DNA of 64,000 nucleotides from Ptychodera flava (GCF_041260155.1 NC_091946.1:18367353-18431352), one strand, 5' to 3'. Shown: positions 25,379 through 39,794, numbered from the stretch's first letter. The notes: generated by a model from the letters alone, not told the origin. Program-made: numbers and translations.

Positions 25379-26911
25379 CTATCTACTCCGAAAAACCCCA
25401 ACTTATAAAATTCGATGCTTAAATGGTCAGAATGCCATTTACTCAACTGATGGCTCGACGGGATAGACAGGCCACCGCTTATACAGTTATAGTGGTGATA
25501 ATTTTCATGAGATTTTCCATCGGCTGTCGCTTTGTGATGATACTTGAAAATGTCAGATGCAACTTTGGGTGAAGGGATCCGTTTACAGATTTTGGCTTTG
25601 CCTGCCTGAATTCCTTGACTGAAGACGCTCGGTGAGGGTGCTGTAGGCCATACGATATACGAAGTGAAAACCATTGCTGTAAATGCGTAAATTGTGCTGT
25701 TTACAACACTTCATTAGTAAACACCTGGACTTCACTCAAATTACTAACACTTAAGGTTGTCCGATAAATGCAACATGGCCAGTGTTCCCCTAGTTCTATT
25801 AAACATCTGTACGAGGCTTTTAAAAACAAACTGAAACATGATTCTTTACATATGAACAGTGTGTATTGCCTGTTGAAAGGTCTGATTTCTACTATCAAAT
25901 GCAAAATGGGAAAGTGTATCCGTACGTGGAAACTCAGGCCATGATGTAGAATTTAAAATAATCACTAATATGCATGAATTTTATATGTCTGTTTCAATTT
26001 GCTATCATTGTTGTACTATATTTCAAACTTGTCAACCCAAACAAGAAAAAACGGCAAAAGCCAACTACAATTGATGTCAGTCAAATGCACCAGTGGCTAC
26101 TGATGATGGCAGATTTGTAATCACTTAAGAGTCTTTGAGTACCGCGAGGTCAAAACGAGTCAGACAAGTGGTACTTTATGACTGTTAGAATGTAAACACC
26201 CCTTTCAAATATGTTTAAAATTTTACGAGTTTGATACTCCTGTTCCAAAGTTAACAGTTTCTTTCAGACTCAGATGTGTAAGTGTATGTGAAAACAATAT
26301 CACAATTCAGCGTTGACCTGACTCTAACTTTTAATATTACGTTTCCCTCTCCTAGATTTTGTAAGTAAGGGGGTATTTTTTGGTCATATTTTCTCCCATA
26401 TTTCTCAAAATAAGGGTTTTTTTTGTCGAAAAATCAAAGATTAGGGGTATCTTGCAATTTTGTGGAAAAAGCATGGATGCCCATGCTCTCTGAGAGTGTC
26501 ACCGCCGGGCTCCACACAACACCTTAGGCGCTTATACTTCTCTTTGTACTTTGGTTAGACGTGCTTCAGAACTTGCAAACTTCTAAGTATACATGTTCAA
26601 AAAGTAAGATTAGTTGGTTGGGATTTTCATTATATTACCGACTGAGTATAGGACTCCAACACACCACTGCAAGCATACCGTCACTGAACCACGCTTGTGG
26701 TGTTCCTCTTACTGGGCTCTTACCGCGGCGACTACCGATCATCAGAATTGCGGCCACAAGTGCCCGGCCGGCTGCGACGCACAGACACTGGTAGTCAAGA
26801 TCATGATAATATTCGTCCACTCCGGGTTCATGGATCCTGGAATTCGGCCAAGGTTTGTGTGCACGTAAAATAGAAGACGAAGATGTCATTGAGCAGCTGA
26901 ACAAAATACAT

Positions 26912-26983
26912 TGAAAGATCCGTCGCTCGAGGATCCTTCGTAGGGGTGAGCGTAGAGAGCGCCCTCGAGCGACGGATCTTTCA
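26912..26983. repeat. Foldback sequence
   Basis: Inverted arms TGAAAGATCCGTCGCTCGAG and complement around a 30-bp loop; arms are virtually perfect. Confidence 0.85.
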
Positions 26984-27935
26984 GTCCACTGAACCAGTAA
27001 CCTTCTTAACGTTTTGAGAATTCGTCAAATTTTATCTCCAAACCGATTTTGATCACTTTTTCTTAAGTTGAGATATCGATGCTGCTTTTCGGTTGATTTG
27101 GGCATGTGGTTTAATATCAACATAAGCAATTGCTTCTCTCTGAGACTCTGTTATTAATGTTTCAGAGAAATATTACTTATTAATGACGTCATCGCTGGTG
27201 TTTGCGTTTGGTGCCACCACCATGTAATATTATACTGATATTGTGTTTTAGTAAAATGTGTATAGATTTGCGGCAGGTAATATTACATTTAATCAAATAA
27301 TAACTTGTTGATAATACTTCTGAGTTTACAAAAGCACAGCACGCATATTATCAACTGATTTGCATATCCAGGGAATCCCTACATCACAACATTACGAGGG
27401 CAAATGATTTTTACAAAATTTGGCAGATACATTTTATTTTGGTGAAGATTTAAAGTTAAAGGATACATTTTATTACCAAGATGAATCGTACATTAGTATG
27501 TAGTATTTCCCACTGATTGCTACGCCTGAAGTGTATCAAAACATTCAAATATACATAGATATATACGCCGAAAGTATATCAGTATGCTGATAGCTCGGCG
27601 TTAGATCCATGATGTTATAACCTAATTTGCATGTCAATTGAATATTAAAAAGCATCCAGTCATTGGATTCCGATCTTATTGTTCTGTAGCGTAAGGCCTT
27701 GACAGAATTCAGTCAGTAAGCGATCAAATGCTACGAAGCTTCTAGGTTCTCCATGATCAAACTCGTCCAATACAAATTAACTCCAGCATAACAAGCAGCA
27801 TGCGCACTCGCTCAAATTCCGTTGAGACGGCGATGGGTAAGTTTTACTTGTCATCAATTATTTGGTCAAAAATGCTCCTTTGTTCTTTCGATAGCGCTTT
27901 CAAATGATCGCAACTCAGCTGACATACAGTTAATG

Positions 27936-30900
27936 TCAAAATTTATATTTCATGTGCTCGATGCCAAGTCTCTTCATTCGCTCGTTGTAGTTTTTCTCGA
28001 AAATTTCGTTTTGAGCGACGGTGAACAGATTCTTCCAGCCTCCGACTGCACCTGTTGGAAAAGAGAAACATACCAGACGTGGTGGCTTAACTTCCTTTCA
28101 CACCACTAAAAAGGTTGTTCTTGCCAGAGATTTTTTTCAAGATGAAATATCTGATGAACACCCGTCATTAAAATCCAAAGAAGTTCCTCAAAGGACACGA
28201 ACTGTGAATTTTGACAACATTCTCAGTAATTTTCAATTTATAAAACAAGTTTTTCTCATCTTCTTCTCCCTACTCGTAGAGCATGCTGAAACAAAGGATA
28301 TGTCTTCCGAACACAACGTATCGCGTAAAATATATGATATTATCGTTGAAAAATAAATTTTAGTCGGGACTAGATCTCAGCAAAGATAATTGGGCATTTA
28401 TCTCGCAAAGGACTGTTTCTACTAGTGGAGCAGAGAACAAGCACGGACAAATGGAAATGCATCAAATATTTAATCAAAATGGAGTTGAGGCCATTTAGCA
28501 TTTACCCTTCCTTTGCCAGACTCCCTTTGGACGCAATATGAAATCACGTCCCTTGATTGACTCGTTATTTTTCTTCATATACTCGAAACTGGTGACATGA
28601 ACCACTTCATCCAGCTGTTTCGCCGTTAGATCTCTGTTTAAAAACTCGGCTATCTTCTTTATAGAGCTCCTAGGATCCTGAAAAAATGATACACATACTC
28701 GCTTGTGTTAGACTTTCGGGTTCGCTACTCAGCCCCTTGTCTGTTAACTACACGAAAACTGACGCCCTCAACGGTCTGGGTAGGAGCCCAAGTCAAACGT
28801 AAAGCGAACCTGGCTGTCTTCACAAAGCTAAAACAGACAAAGAAGAACATCGGGAGTTTAGATAGCAGTAATGCTCAAATCAAATTACCCGAAATATCTC
28901 TACAATTTTCGACACGTTTGTCGTCCTCACGTACATGTATATCGGATGTTTCGAGACCTGTTGAAGAAACGAGGTGGCAGCGGATACAAAGAACACGATT
29001 GGAACTAATTTGGGATAATTTGATGGTGAAGTAATGTCTATTTGATTGGTAATTGTAAGCTCATCTGCTTTTCTTTTTACGTTACACACTTGTTAACATT
29101 CAGCTATAGGGCACCTAGCATTTTTGAGAAATTTGAAAAATATGAAAACCCAATTATCCCAAATTAGTTCCAATCGTGTTAAAGCCTACTATGAACTTGA
29201 AAGTTTCCGAGTCCCCGGAGATTCAAGTTCACTGCTAAGTTCACAGTCGAATGACAAATGTGTCTTCATTAGAGCGTCCCCATACCTGTGATAGTTGTTA
29301 ATATCAAATATTTTGGTTTTGTTGGTGAAATAGAATTTCTCAATTCTGCTTTCCAAATTATTTCGAATTTGCCAGGTGTCGCAGATCAGCTTGCCAACAC
29401 AACCTATACGTTGCTTCCAATGCAAATGAATATTAGTTCGGACTAGAGTCCATGTGTCAACAATAACACTGAATGTTCAATTTGAACAACTGCGGTGTGC
29501 TCGCTTGTCTTATACTTTCATCATATTTCAAGCAGAAGAACAAGAAAATGTGCTTGTTTTATAAACAGTAATAGGTAAAATGTTTAGAAAATTTACAGCT
29601 TTGGTAAATGTATTCTTACTATTCCAGATTTTCTCACGCATGCGTGGTTATGTTATTAACTGCTACTGGGTTGAAGTGACAGGTTTTAATAAAGTTCTTG
29701 TGAAAAGTCAAGGCCAGCTGTGAACAAGAATTTAGATCAACGACATCGCATCTTGACCACTGAAGAAAAATAATGCCTTCACTTCGGCTGTACAGGCGTC
29801 AGGTTACCAACGAGAAATCGGATTATCGATGGTACCATATTCAAGCTGCCGGGGAGAATTAAAGGTGGTGTCCAAGATGGCCTGGGGTTAACTTTTATTG
29901 TGGTCAATTTTTTGAAATGAAAATATTTCTCTTCCCAACAGTGACCCACAGGCAGGATGATAGTGCCCCATCTAATGTATCAATGTGAAATGTTGACATA
30001 CCTTTTTCAAGTCCTCGTATCGTGTCCAGTAGAACCAAGGTTCATCTTTGTATTCGTACCAAGCTCTCGTGAATTCCGGGTACGATCCGTATTCCGCTAT
30101 TAAAAAATGACATATTGAAATAAGAAAGGTGTTGAACAAATGGATAAAACTGCTGCTGCTGAAGACTTACATTTTCTTCCGTTGGACATCGGTGAAAATA
30201 TCTTTGTATGATTATATATTTGACCGCTCATTTTTTTCAATACTTTTCTACTCTACCGATTGTGGGGTTCATATAAACCTATTGGTGTAAGAAAATATTT
30301 TCCCCGGCTTAGTTTAAAATTGTAAATTGTATTTTCCCCACTAGGGTGTACACAGGGATGGCGGCCATTTTGAATTTAAAATACCGGTAAATATTTGGTA
30401 ATTTGCTTCTCTAGTATCAAACGTGACTTTTGATTTTTATTCTTGATTTGGTAAGAGAATAGATAAAAGTTTCATTGACGAAAGTTTGAGCAAAAGTTTA
30501 AGTCTTTCACATTCGGGGCGCATACTACCTTAAACGTACAACGCCCTGAACTACTCGCCAGTTGTTTGGAAATGCGACGATGTTAAAGGCCCAATAGCTG
30601 TATCTTTTAGCATTATTTTTGTGATTTTACTTCCAAACTAAAACAAGTTCGTGGGAATGTACTCCGGGTTTTTATACAAGTATAATAAACTGTCCACTGG
30701 AACGTCGACTGCATGTGCAATTTTGAGCAAGACAAATAATAAACGTTTGCCCAAACATAAAATGGCGCCCTCATGTAAATAACGCAAAAACACTGTACGT
30801 CGTGCATATATGCATTGGAATCTTCACAGAATGTTTTCCACTGGGACATCTTGTGCTTTGTTTTCTTTGTAATATTACCAGTTTTTAAAAATTGTGGGAA

Positions 30901-33900
30901 ATCAAAATAACGGTTAAAATTTAGACTTACTTGTCCAATTTTTCAGTAGTAAAAGACTATATCCCTTATATTTGTAGAATTTAAAGAAAACCAGAGAAAA
31001 AAGGAAACCTTTTCAGATCAACAAATTTCAAGAGTTACAGCTACAGGGGCTTTAACGATGAATTGCATTTTGTGGCTTCAGCACAGAAAATAGGTCTTTC
31101 ATTACATGTACTCATGATTGTTAAATAAAATATTTTGTTTGCCGTCGGCGTGCTGGTAGGTTTTCAGAGAAAATTAAGAAAACAAACACAATGTTAACAC
31201 TATTACAAATAAAAATATTATTTTTAAAAAGGAAACCGAATAAAAATTGAGCTTATCTAACACATTTGTGTTTTTTGTCCGTGTTTGTTTTTCCCCTGGC
31301 TGGCTGGTAGGTTTTTCAAAAATCCAAGTACGGCAAACGAAGAATTTTCTTCAAATGGCCTTACGTTATATTCCACTTTCATATTCATGCACCCCTTCAG
31401 TGTTAATGTATGTCAGTGGTTTGACTTACTGTGTCCTTTCAAGTGTGAGTCGAAGAAATGATCCCATTCAACGCGAGGCAGAAAACGTGTCGAGTCATGC
31501 CAGGCAAATAGTGAAGCCAGCAGGTCCTTCGGATTTCTGTCGACGAAAATTGTCTTGAAAAGACCAGGTAAAACGAAAAAAGGTAAGCATTGATTTAGTT
31601 TCTGTCATAACATTACTGCCAGATGGAAGCACGCACTCAGAGTGGTTTACTGAATAATATTCATAAATAATTTACTCGAAGCAATCTATATATGTGCATT
31701 TGTGAGGAACCCTTTAGGCATATTAAGAATTTGCACGGTAAAATTTGTGAGCTAAATATGCACATCATGGAACTTCCATTCGTCATGATAGCAGCGTTGA
31801 CATTGGTGTAAAAGAGCCAACACTAGTCTGAGTTTTTCTGGTCCTCGTCCACTGGCACAACAACCTGATGCACAACGCAGCCGGCGTTAGAATTGGGCTT
31901 GGGACCAAATCTTCCTTCGGGTGCGTCCTGACACGGCGAAGTCACTGAACGCTCGCATTGGGTATCTAAATATTGCAGTACAACACTGATATGATCGTAC
32001 CGTACACACAAATAACCACGTTTTGCTACCATTCATAAAAGTGATGTTTGGATGGAGAAATGTCAGAGGTCAAACTAAACTGTGTCAATGTCAAACACTG
32101 TTTTACTATTTGCAGGTATCTGTAGTACTTCGAGAAACACCTCATAACTAGCTGACATACTTTCGTTGACGACAAACAACTTTTAGTCTTTGGGTATTTG
32201 ATAACGTCGAATATTGGAAAGTTTAACTCCTGTGATCGTATTTACTAAGAGTCTAAGGATATCTACAATAAAGATTTATAAAAAAGATTATTCTGTTAAT
32301 TGTTCATCATATTTTAGATCTAATATGTAGAGTCAATATTCACTATGACCATACTGAACACGCACTGGCAGATTTGTCTAAATCACAGCAATGTTTAAAG
32401 GAAGGCAGTCGTCGGAACTGGCCGCGTGCGACCTTCTTGTTTGAAAACAATGGGTTTCATGCATGATATCTAGATGCATCAAGTCAACATAGCTGCAACA
32501 TTTAAATTTTACGATATTCATTGCTAACAATCATCTTTTAACTTTCATCAATCGCCAACGTTCCCTACCTATAAACGGTCATAGGGGTCCCTGGCAACCT
32601 TTGAGCAGAGTTCCGACGACTGCCTCCCTTTTAAATCGTGAAATTAAAAATCAAACACCATTACAGAAAGACGACAGCACACGTTAATTGGTTTGATATT
32701 CATTTTTTATTAACTAAGTTCAAAACCTCTACTATTTATCGACGTGGAACCTTCATGTCACTGACCACAACCATGATTCTTCATCGAAGTCCCAACTCCT
32801 GGTAATTTTGCTGGCAGATAACATTTCATAATAATTATTTAGAGAACTAGAAAAAGATTGCAGATATTACTCACCTTCGGTTTCTTTGTGAACAGCTGGG
32901 TAGGACAATACTTCGGCAACAAGTGAGTTGGTATTCTTCTTGGAGAAGGTCCCGGATTCAGCATGGTCTCCATTACTGATGGGACGCCCTCTATGCCTAC
33001 TTCCAACAAATCTGGGTGAATTCCTGGACCAAGCTCCAGGAGAGGGATTTTCTCAATAAGCGACCTCGTGCCGAGTATCTCCAAATTGTCGATATTAAGA
33101 ATGGCGTCAAGAATTTCACAGGACCAGTTTGTGCCTGCAAGTACAGCCATTGGTCCTTCAATTTAAAATTTCAATCTTAGAAGGGTTTAAAGATAAAAAC
33201 GAAAGTGTACAACAATGAAAGCCAACGGTCATGTGGTATCAGGTTAAATTTAATCAAAATGTTAAATCAATCAATCATTACTTTATTCATTCCAAACACT
33301 TGGCAATTAAAGTGGTGACTGAAGAAAAACATACACGCACGAACTTGACATCATTTCTTTTCATTTTAAAGCCGCACTGCGGTTAGAATAAACGAATGTT
33401 CAGTTTGCGCCGATTTGAGCTTCTAGCCGAGGACTGAAGACGCCGACCGGAAGGAAGTAAAACAAACTCTGAAGATAAAACGTGGGTTTTACAAGATATT
33501 ATAGAGCGAGCTTTCCGAAGCACCTGTTGGTTGTCAAACAAAGACAAATTTCTCTCGGGAGTACCGACCATGTTGGAGCATATTGAAACGATCTTATCTA
33601 TTGAGTGTTTATTTTTGACGGACAAATTTTCATTCCAACAGATATATAAAGGGAAAAAAAATAAAAAAATTTCAATGAATGTTTTGCAGAAGAGGGATAA
33701 AATATTTCTATCAACTCTAAATGATTCCAGTTTTCTCAGAATTTATAAGCGCTGCTGACCATTTTTCATTGAGGCATCAGTGTTGAAATACCGTTTTAAT
33801 TTATCATCAAATATAGTACAAAGATAAGCATAAGTTGATACAATTTCCACTTCTTGATTATGTATGATGGTCTTCTCCCTCCCCCGTCCACGTCTCTTGA

Positions 33901-35554
33901 AATCAACGACCATTTCTTTTGTTTTCGTGATGTTCAAGTTCAAATAAGATTGGTCACACCAGTCAACAAGCTCATTGAGAGAGGGGCCATGATGATACTC
34001 GGACTCCACTAAAAGTGAAAGTAACGTACTATCGTCCGCAAACTTAACAAGATGATTACTCTCGTGCGTACTTCTACAATCATCGGTGTACAGGATATAA
34101 AGAAGAGGAGAAACAGGACACATCCCTGAGGAGACCCAGTTGAAGTATGTATCAAATTGGACATGCTACCGTTGACAAACACTGTTTGTGATCCTCTGGT
34201 AAGACAATCGATAATCCAGAGCACTAGTTGGTAACCACTGTCAAAATTCAACAGAAGTTTTTCTAAGAGAATTAGCGGTTGAATAGTATTAAAAGCACTC
34301 GAAAATCGCCATCACCCCTTTCACAACCAGCAGTATAAAAGCAAGAAAGATCGATTTCTATCAATTTTATTGCTAATTTTTGAATGTCCCGACTAAAATA
34401 GTCGCCATCAAATTATGTATGTATTATAAAGCGGTTATTACAAGAAGTTTGGTTCTCGCCGTATTCTCATGATGTGATGTGACCGTATTTTGACTCCGTT
34501 GCTTCGCGAATCGTCAAAATAAGGACACATCACTCGAATACGATGCGATATCGACCAAACTTTACGTAATAATCGCTAAACATTACATGCCATAGATAAT
34601 ATAAATCTCTCCGAGGCAATTACACTGGTACCGAGAAAGAACAAAGTGACACTGCAAAAATCAATACCGATCCACTTATCTCATAGATGACTGAAAATGT
34701 AATTTTAATCGTTTAGTGGATATGATAGTTTTCATGTACGATGCTTTATTTTCTTAATTACCCAAAATTCTGTTTAAAGATCAAAATAAGTGCTCAAGTA
34801 ACCTTTACCATGTGACCTTTGCAGTATTCTAAATTTGTTACGGCGTCGAATTTATAATGAATAGGTAAGAAAGAGGAATACCATTTTTTTTTATACCCCG
34901 CACCCTTTTAAAGTAATCGTAATTAAGTTTACCAAGTTTTGATTTGAGCGAAAACAATTTCTCTAACAAATGTCTATGTCTCTGATGGGGTCCCTTACTA
35001 TAAACTTAATGTTAATGCAGACCAAGGGTTCACGGAACATAAGGGCAGTGACCCCGGGGTCAAGTGGCACGTGGCATAGAAAACTGATCACAAATAGTGA
35101 TCTTGTAGCAAAACTTACATATTCATATTCCAATTTGTCAGTGGTGATTCAAATGTGACAGACCGTAATGTCATCGGCGAGTCTTTCCTTTAAAAAAGGA
35201 GTGCAGCATCCGAACACGTTCTCATTGAAAAGTCAACTTCAAATTATGATTACCTCATCAAGTAATAACCAAGTTCTATTTTTAACACCTGTTGACATCT
35301 CTACTCCAAGGACGATATGTACGAATACCAATCACGGAATGATCTTGTCAACAGCATATATTACTTAGAGTTTCAGATAGGAAGTATTTTATCAATTATG
35401 CATTACCTGCACAAAGTTCATGAGTGACGTTTATCTCATAATTATGAAAAGTACCTGAGGCTTCTTTTATTGTACTATATTCACTAACTTTATAAGGTGT
35501 TAACTATTACAGTTTTTGGCTTACATATTCATGCATCAGCATATTTCGTATCGA

Positions 35555-35618
<64 letters not shown>

Positions 35619-36696
35619 CGCCTAACCATTGTGATGTTATCTCAAGAACGGCTCATCTGATCGCAGAATCAGATCTTTTGGATAGAATCTTTTTGGAAAT
35701 GGCAAGAACTGATTAATTTTCGGCTGATGTAGCTTGAACAATAAACGCTAATTTGCATGAACAATTATCGGCGAATCGGGAATGGTTACATCAGAAATCA
35801 GGTGATTGATCTTTCTACTGATATTGATCATCCACAACAAACATCAACGATGTTCAAGGTCGTTTAACAGATTCACGTCGATAATATCGCCCATCTGCTC
35901 ATACGAACTTTTTGCAATTCATATTCGGAACTAGACAAATGTTGGCGAACCTTACGACTTATATTGATGATACAAAGAATTGTGACAGTATTGAAAGATA
36001 TATAGAAGTTCTGTTTCAAGGTGTTGATAATTTGCATATTTCAAGGTTATTTTACTTAAGCCATTATGTCAATGATGACCGAATCCAAATTCGATGAAAG
36101 TTGGCACAGAAATGGCTCATCACGACATATTAGTAAACCGAAAGAATTTTTTGTCGTTTCATGGTAAATGATATGTGATTTGTATTATATTACACTTGAA
36201 CATGCCTTTGAGCGTTAGCTGCTCCGAATTTTGATGAATTTTAGACAGCGATTTTAGACAAGGGCGTATTGTCAGAGAAAGGTGGGTAGCGAAAAAAACA
36301 AACTAGGAAATAAAAGAAAGTTCTGGCGGGTTCAGGTTTATCCAGGTACAGGAGATCTATCAAAAACTTGAGGCATAACTTTGTCTACTCGGCATTGAAC
36401 CGTTCACTCTGTCCTCACCTCCAGCGAGTATAAACGGTGGTATAAACGGTGAAACCAACTCGATACTGCGCTAAACGAATTCGCATGCCAGGAATCTGAG
36501 GCGACAACGAATTCGTTACGTTGACTGAAAACTTACCGGCCTTTGGGTATGTCACGAGGAACACGTCATCATCCCTGACTTCAAAACCCTTCAGAGAATT
36601 TCGGATCTGGTTTTCCTCCATTATAGCAGGCATCAGAAGGTCAGGCTCCAAAAAATACGTCATTTTCCAAGGCGTCTTCATGTCGCCTTCTTCCAT
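27936..36696 (-). CDS. SULT-B: cytosolic sulfotransferase, 6 coding exons, 308 aa
   Basis: Exons (minus strand) are 36696-36537, 33134-32875, 31553-31430, 30096-30002, 28677-28506 and 28051-27936, ending in TGA. Exon lengths match SULT-A exactly. Seen: TYPKAGTNW at 49-57 with Lys52, PTHLLP with His124, RNPKD at 146-150 with Ser154, YEDLKK at 208-213, RKG at 269-271 and K-x3-TV-x3-E from 277 to 286. The ATG has a good context (AACATGG), and an in-frame TGA lies upstream with no earlier ATG between. All five introns have GT and AG ends. It is the tandem partner of SULT-A on the same strand, about 15 kb away, and stands head to head with SULT-C. Intron 1 carries a LINE in sense orientation; introns 2 and 3 carry MITEs and intron 4 carries another. 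Function is that of the family; the acceptor is not predictable. Confidence 0.93.
28992..29180 (+). mobile_element. MITE of the AACACGATTGG family, copy 3
   Basis: 189 bp with ~28-bp inverted ends beginning AACACGATTGGAACTAATTT. AAAG stands on both sides, a possible 4-bp target duplication. In SULT-B intron 4. Confidence 0.88.
30240..30534 (+). mobile_element. MITE of the TTAAGGTAG family, partial
   Basis: Contains GGATGGCGGCCATTTTGAAT and ends AAGTCTTTCACATTCGGGGC ... TACTACCTTAA. Left end worn. In SULT-B intron 3. Confidence 0.75.
32394..32634 (+). mobile_element. MITE of the GGCAGTCGTCGGAACT family
   Basis: Inverted ends TTTAAAGGAAGGCAGTCGTC and complement (GACGACTGCCTCCCTTTTAA). Same interior as 13632-13875. 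In SULT-B intron 2. Confidence 0.8.
33262..34320 (-). mobile_element. LINE remnant (CR1/L2-like), 3' part
   Basis: Minus strand, in order: TRGSQTVFVNGSMSNLIHTS and GSPQGCV (RT motif), then SPLLYILYTDDCRS, LVKFADDSTLLSLL with an intact FADD box, LNLNITKTKEMVVDF, and a C-terminal LRKARSIIS ... LLPSGRRLQS block. One frame change separates GSPQGCV from SPLLYILY. The 3' end has AATAAA followed by a short (TGAT)n tail, as in L2/CR1-type elements. 5' half missing. It sits in SULT-B intron 1 in sense orientation. Confidence 0.88.
34431..34576. repeat. Foldback palindrome, ~146 bp
   Basis: Left arm GCGGTTATTACAAGAAGTTT ... and right arm ending AAACTTTACGTAATAATCGC are imperfect inverted copies meeting at GTTGCTTCGCGAA. 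In SULT-B intron 1. Confidence 0.75.
35555..35619. repeat. CTGT microsatellite
   Basis: About 16 units of CTGT in SULT-B intron 1. The following 'ATCTCAAGAACGGCTCATCT' resembles the CAGA-tail repeat in reverse, so this may be its tail. Confidence 0.9.
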
Positions 36697-37468
36697 GTTT
36701 TTGCAGATTTCTGCCTCGGCAGCGCTAACGCCCGGTGAGAATCAAATTAGATAAAAGTTGTATATGGTGTGATGTAGACCTATTGCAACCAATCCGTGTG
36801 CGAAATGGACAAAGTAAAATCAATGTAAATTCAACTATTTTTCAAAGTTTATTCGTACCTGGCCCGTCCGCGAGTCTGTGCCAATGTGTCTTGTTTACAC
36901 AAACGACGTTATCAGAGTAAACCAGTTTAAAGGGACGTTTCTGCCAATCCATCAGGACATGTTTATATTTGAAGGTTAACCCACTTTACAATTTGGTTGA
37001 TAACTTTTAAGAAGTGGCTCAACAGCCGAGCATAATATACAGAGCTGTGGGCACTGTTTGTAATCTCCCGTCGAATTAATGGAACAAAATTTTCGGGGAT
37101 GAATCACCGTACGTGTTTTAAAATGTTATTTCACCTGAAAACGTCTGCATGATTCGAAAACTGCATCCGCGAAGAAAGTCATAATATATTGACGTGACTG
37201 TACTGTGATTTTACCACCAGTGAATGAACTCCAAATTATGATGATTTTAGGAGTTAGGGACAAGTATCAAAATAAATTCCAATGCATCATCATTAAATCA
37301 AATGAATTTTCAAGTCACAGATTGATTTAGGTCTACATAATGGACACGTTTTCGGCGCTATCAATCGGTATCTAACCCATTTGTTTGCTGAAAGAAGTAT
37401 GGCGTCTGCTTTGAACAAAGACAAAGGTCTACTTTGTTGGAAAGGCTTTCTTTACACCGAAAGGTGAT

Positions 37469-37806
37469 GTTAAGGTAGTTGGCGCCTTGATAGTGAAAGA
37501 CTCAAAACTTTTACCCGAACTTTCCTCAAGGAAACTTTAAAATCATTCTCTTTCGATATCAAGGATGAAAATTTGGGGGTCACTGAGCAAAATTTGGTGC
37601 TGCAGAAACAAATTACCCAAAATTTACCAACACTGGAAATCAAAAATGGCCACCAAAATATTTTTTTTAGTTTTCAAACAACACAAGAAGGTGAAAACTT
37701 TATTTATTCCATGAACTTCAAAATGAGTCCTCACAAATGGTAGAACTAAAACGTATTGTAACAGTTTGAAAGTCCAAATATCTGTCCCCGAGGCACATTC
37801 TACCTG
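37469..37806 (-). mobile_element. MITE of the TTAAGGTAG family, well kept
   Basis: Starts TTAAGGTAGTTGGCGCC and ends ATATCTGTCCCCGAGGCACA ... TACC, giving short inverted ends of about 9-15 bp. About 340 bp, non-coding. Lies about 770 bp upstream of the SULT-B ATG. Confidence 0.8.
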
Positions 37807-39794
37807 AAATGAAAATATTAAAGACAAAATAGAATCAATTCCTTTCGAAGTTGATTGGTACCAGGACTGTATGCGTTCCTGCAGCGACCTTCCCTAACCT
37901 AAATACGCAGACAACGTTATTCAAGTAAACAGTAGCGGAGATTGAAGTTTCTGCAAAGCATGTCCCTCTTTCGAGGTCATCTAAGAAGGCTTGGTTACTG
38001 AAAGAGCAGTTCGCTTCATCATACATGAACAAAGACATACTTACTTGTCATGGTACCATAAACTCAATTAGAATAGAAAGATGCTCTCTTCTCGTAAAAG
38101 GAAAGAGTACACACCTCCAACGTTAATGCATCAAATCGAAGGAGTCGACATGTCGGTGCTCTGTGAAACACTACCACAGAGATGCGTCATACACAAATGC
38201 TACCGTGCTAATAGTGAGAATTTAGATTAGAATGTAATTTCTTAAAGCATGGCTACTCATAATGAGAAAACAAATTGACAAAACTTGTTGCTTTCCCCTG
38301 ATCTGTTACCTCATCCAACCAGGACGTTGATGTATAACATAGCCGTCACGGTTAAGGCATGTTCCAAAATGTGCCCACTTCGAGAGTTCGTACCGATATA
38401 AAAATGATGTTGAAGGGCACATTCCATTGGCTGATTACAGCACGTGGCTTCAGATCATAAACTTGAAGTTCAAACTGATTTCTGCCTCTCATATATTCAT
38501 TTATCAAAGAGTGATAAGGGACGGACCTCCGCCAATGAGGGGCTGTCAAATTTTCAACAACCGTGAGGGAGGGAACGGCTCTGTAACGTTTTAGCTATTT
38601 TTTAAAATGCGTTATATCAGCAATATGGACGTCATTTCCAGGGTTTGACTGACACCTGTCGGCCCTAAGTGAACACATGTTTGTTACCGAAACAAGAATC
38701 AAAGCAATTCTACTTATTTTATACAATCTAAGTTCTATTTCTATGATCTGGAGCATGCGCAACATGTAAAGTTTCTGTATCCAACACGATAGTCGGACAG
38801 TTCCGTTGCTGAAAGATAGCTTTGTTCAAGACATACTGATGATTCTCTGAGGCTAAGATTAAGGAAGACACTCAGCATGGAAGGCGCTACCGATCCATAA
38901 GGTGGATTTAAAGTATGTAAAAAGAGAGCTGCAGTGATTTTATCAAGCTGACGATGTGACAAGGTTCAAGAAGGTGGTGAGTAATAGCAAAACCTTACCC
39001 TGATTTGTCACAAAAGAATGTTTTCTATCTTATTTGATATCACTCTTCTCTTGCTAATCACGTGACTGTGACCGTTCACGGATTGGTTTGATCTCCAGTA
39101 TCAGTTTTCATTGTCATGCAGTGAACATTCAGTGACTAAACTCACACTTGCTATGGTCTTTTTTGCTCACTGCCTAATATGTAACTACCTAGCCATATAG
39201 CTAAAAGCTTGATGCTTGTTTATAGGTGCGTCTACTGGGAAGATATGTCAAACATTCACATTTGAGAGTGTCATAGTTGTGTTACCAGATCAGGGAGGGG
39301 CAATTTCACCGGAACGCCACCAACAACAAACAAAAACCAACACAAGCAATCTATCTGACTAATATCGCTGGCACTTGCACAAAAATCATACATGTCTATA
39401 AAGTATAAATGCACAATTATATATCACCAAATTCACCACCCCGGCTACGTATAGACTGAAAGGCGAGGCTTGAAAACGTTGTACCCACATAAAGCAATTC
39501 ATGAATCAACATAATCCTAGGGGGTCCAGTTGTTTCACAGAGCTGATGTTAGGGCGTCTTATGAAGGGCTGACTATTTCCGTGATGAAGATGGGGCTAGG
39601 TGTTTTTCAGGTGCTACGACAAAAAGATTCGGTTGTGTACAGATATTCCGTCAACCCCGACAGTAACCATGACTTCATGGAATATCAGTTCTTCCAGAAG
39701 ATGTTTTTAGAACCGATCATATTCGTTGTGATTGACAAGATTTCTCTTTGTTGACAAAATAGGACCAGGACAATGACCGTTTACGTACACGAAA

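Larger units (their letters stand above)
24471..27935. other. Intergenic DNA downstream of SULT-B
   Basis: No gene recognised. Two foldback sequences (25286-25378, 26912-26983) are listed separately. CG-rich islands around 24990-25140 and 26690-26870 have open frames without known likeness; the first ends at a fair donor (ACAA then GTAAGT, about 25134). Confidence 0.4.

Noticed and set aside
26635-26904. Minus-strand frame with a hydrophobic middle as a membrane-protein exon
   Set aside because: No family likeness, no clear acceptor, and an equally long frame exists on the other strand.
22090-36860. Shared ATTCGTACCTGGCC near 22091 and 36851 as a common 5' UTR exon donor
   Set aside because: A 14-base match is expected several times by chance in 64 kb.
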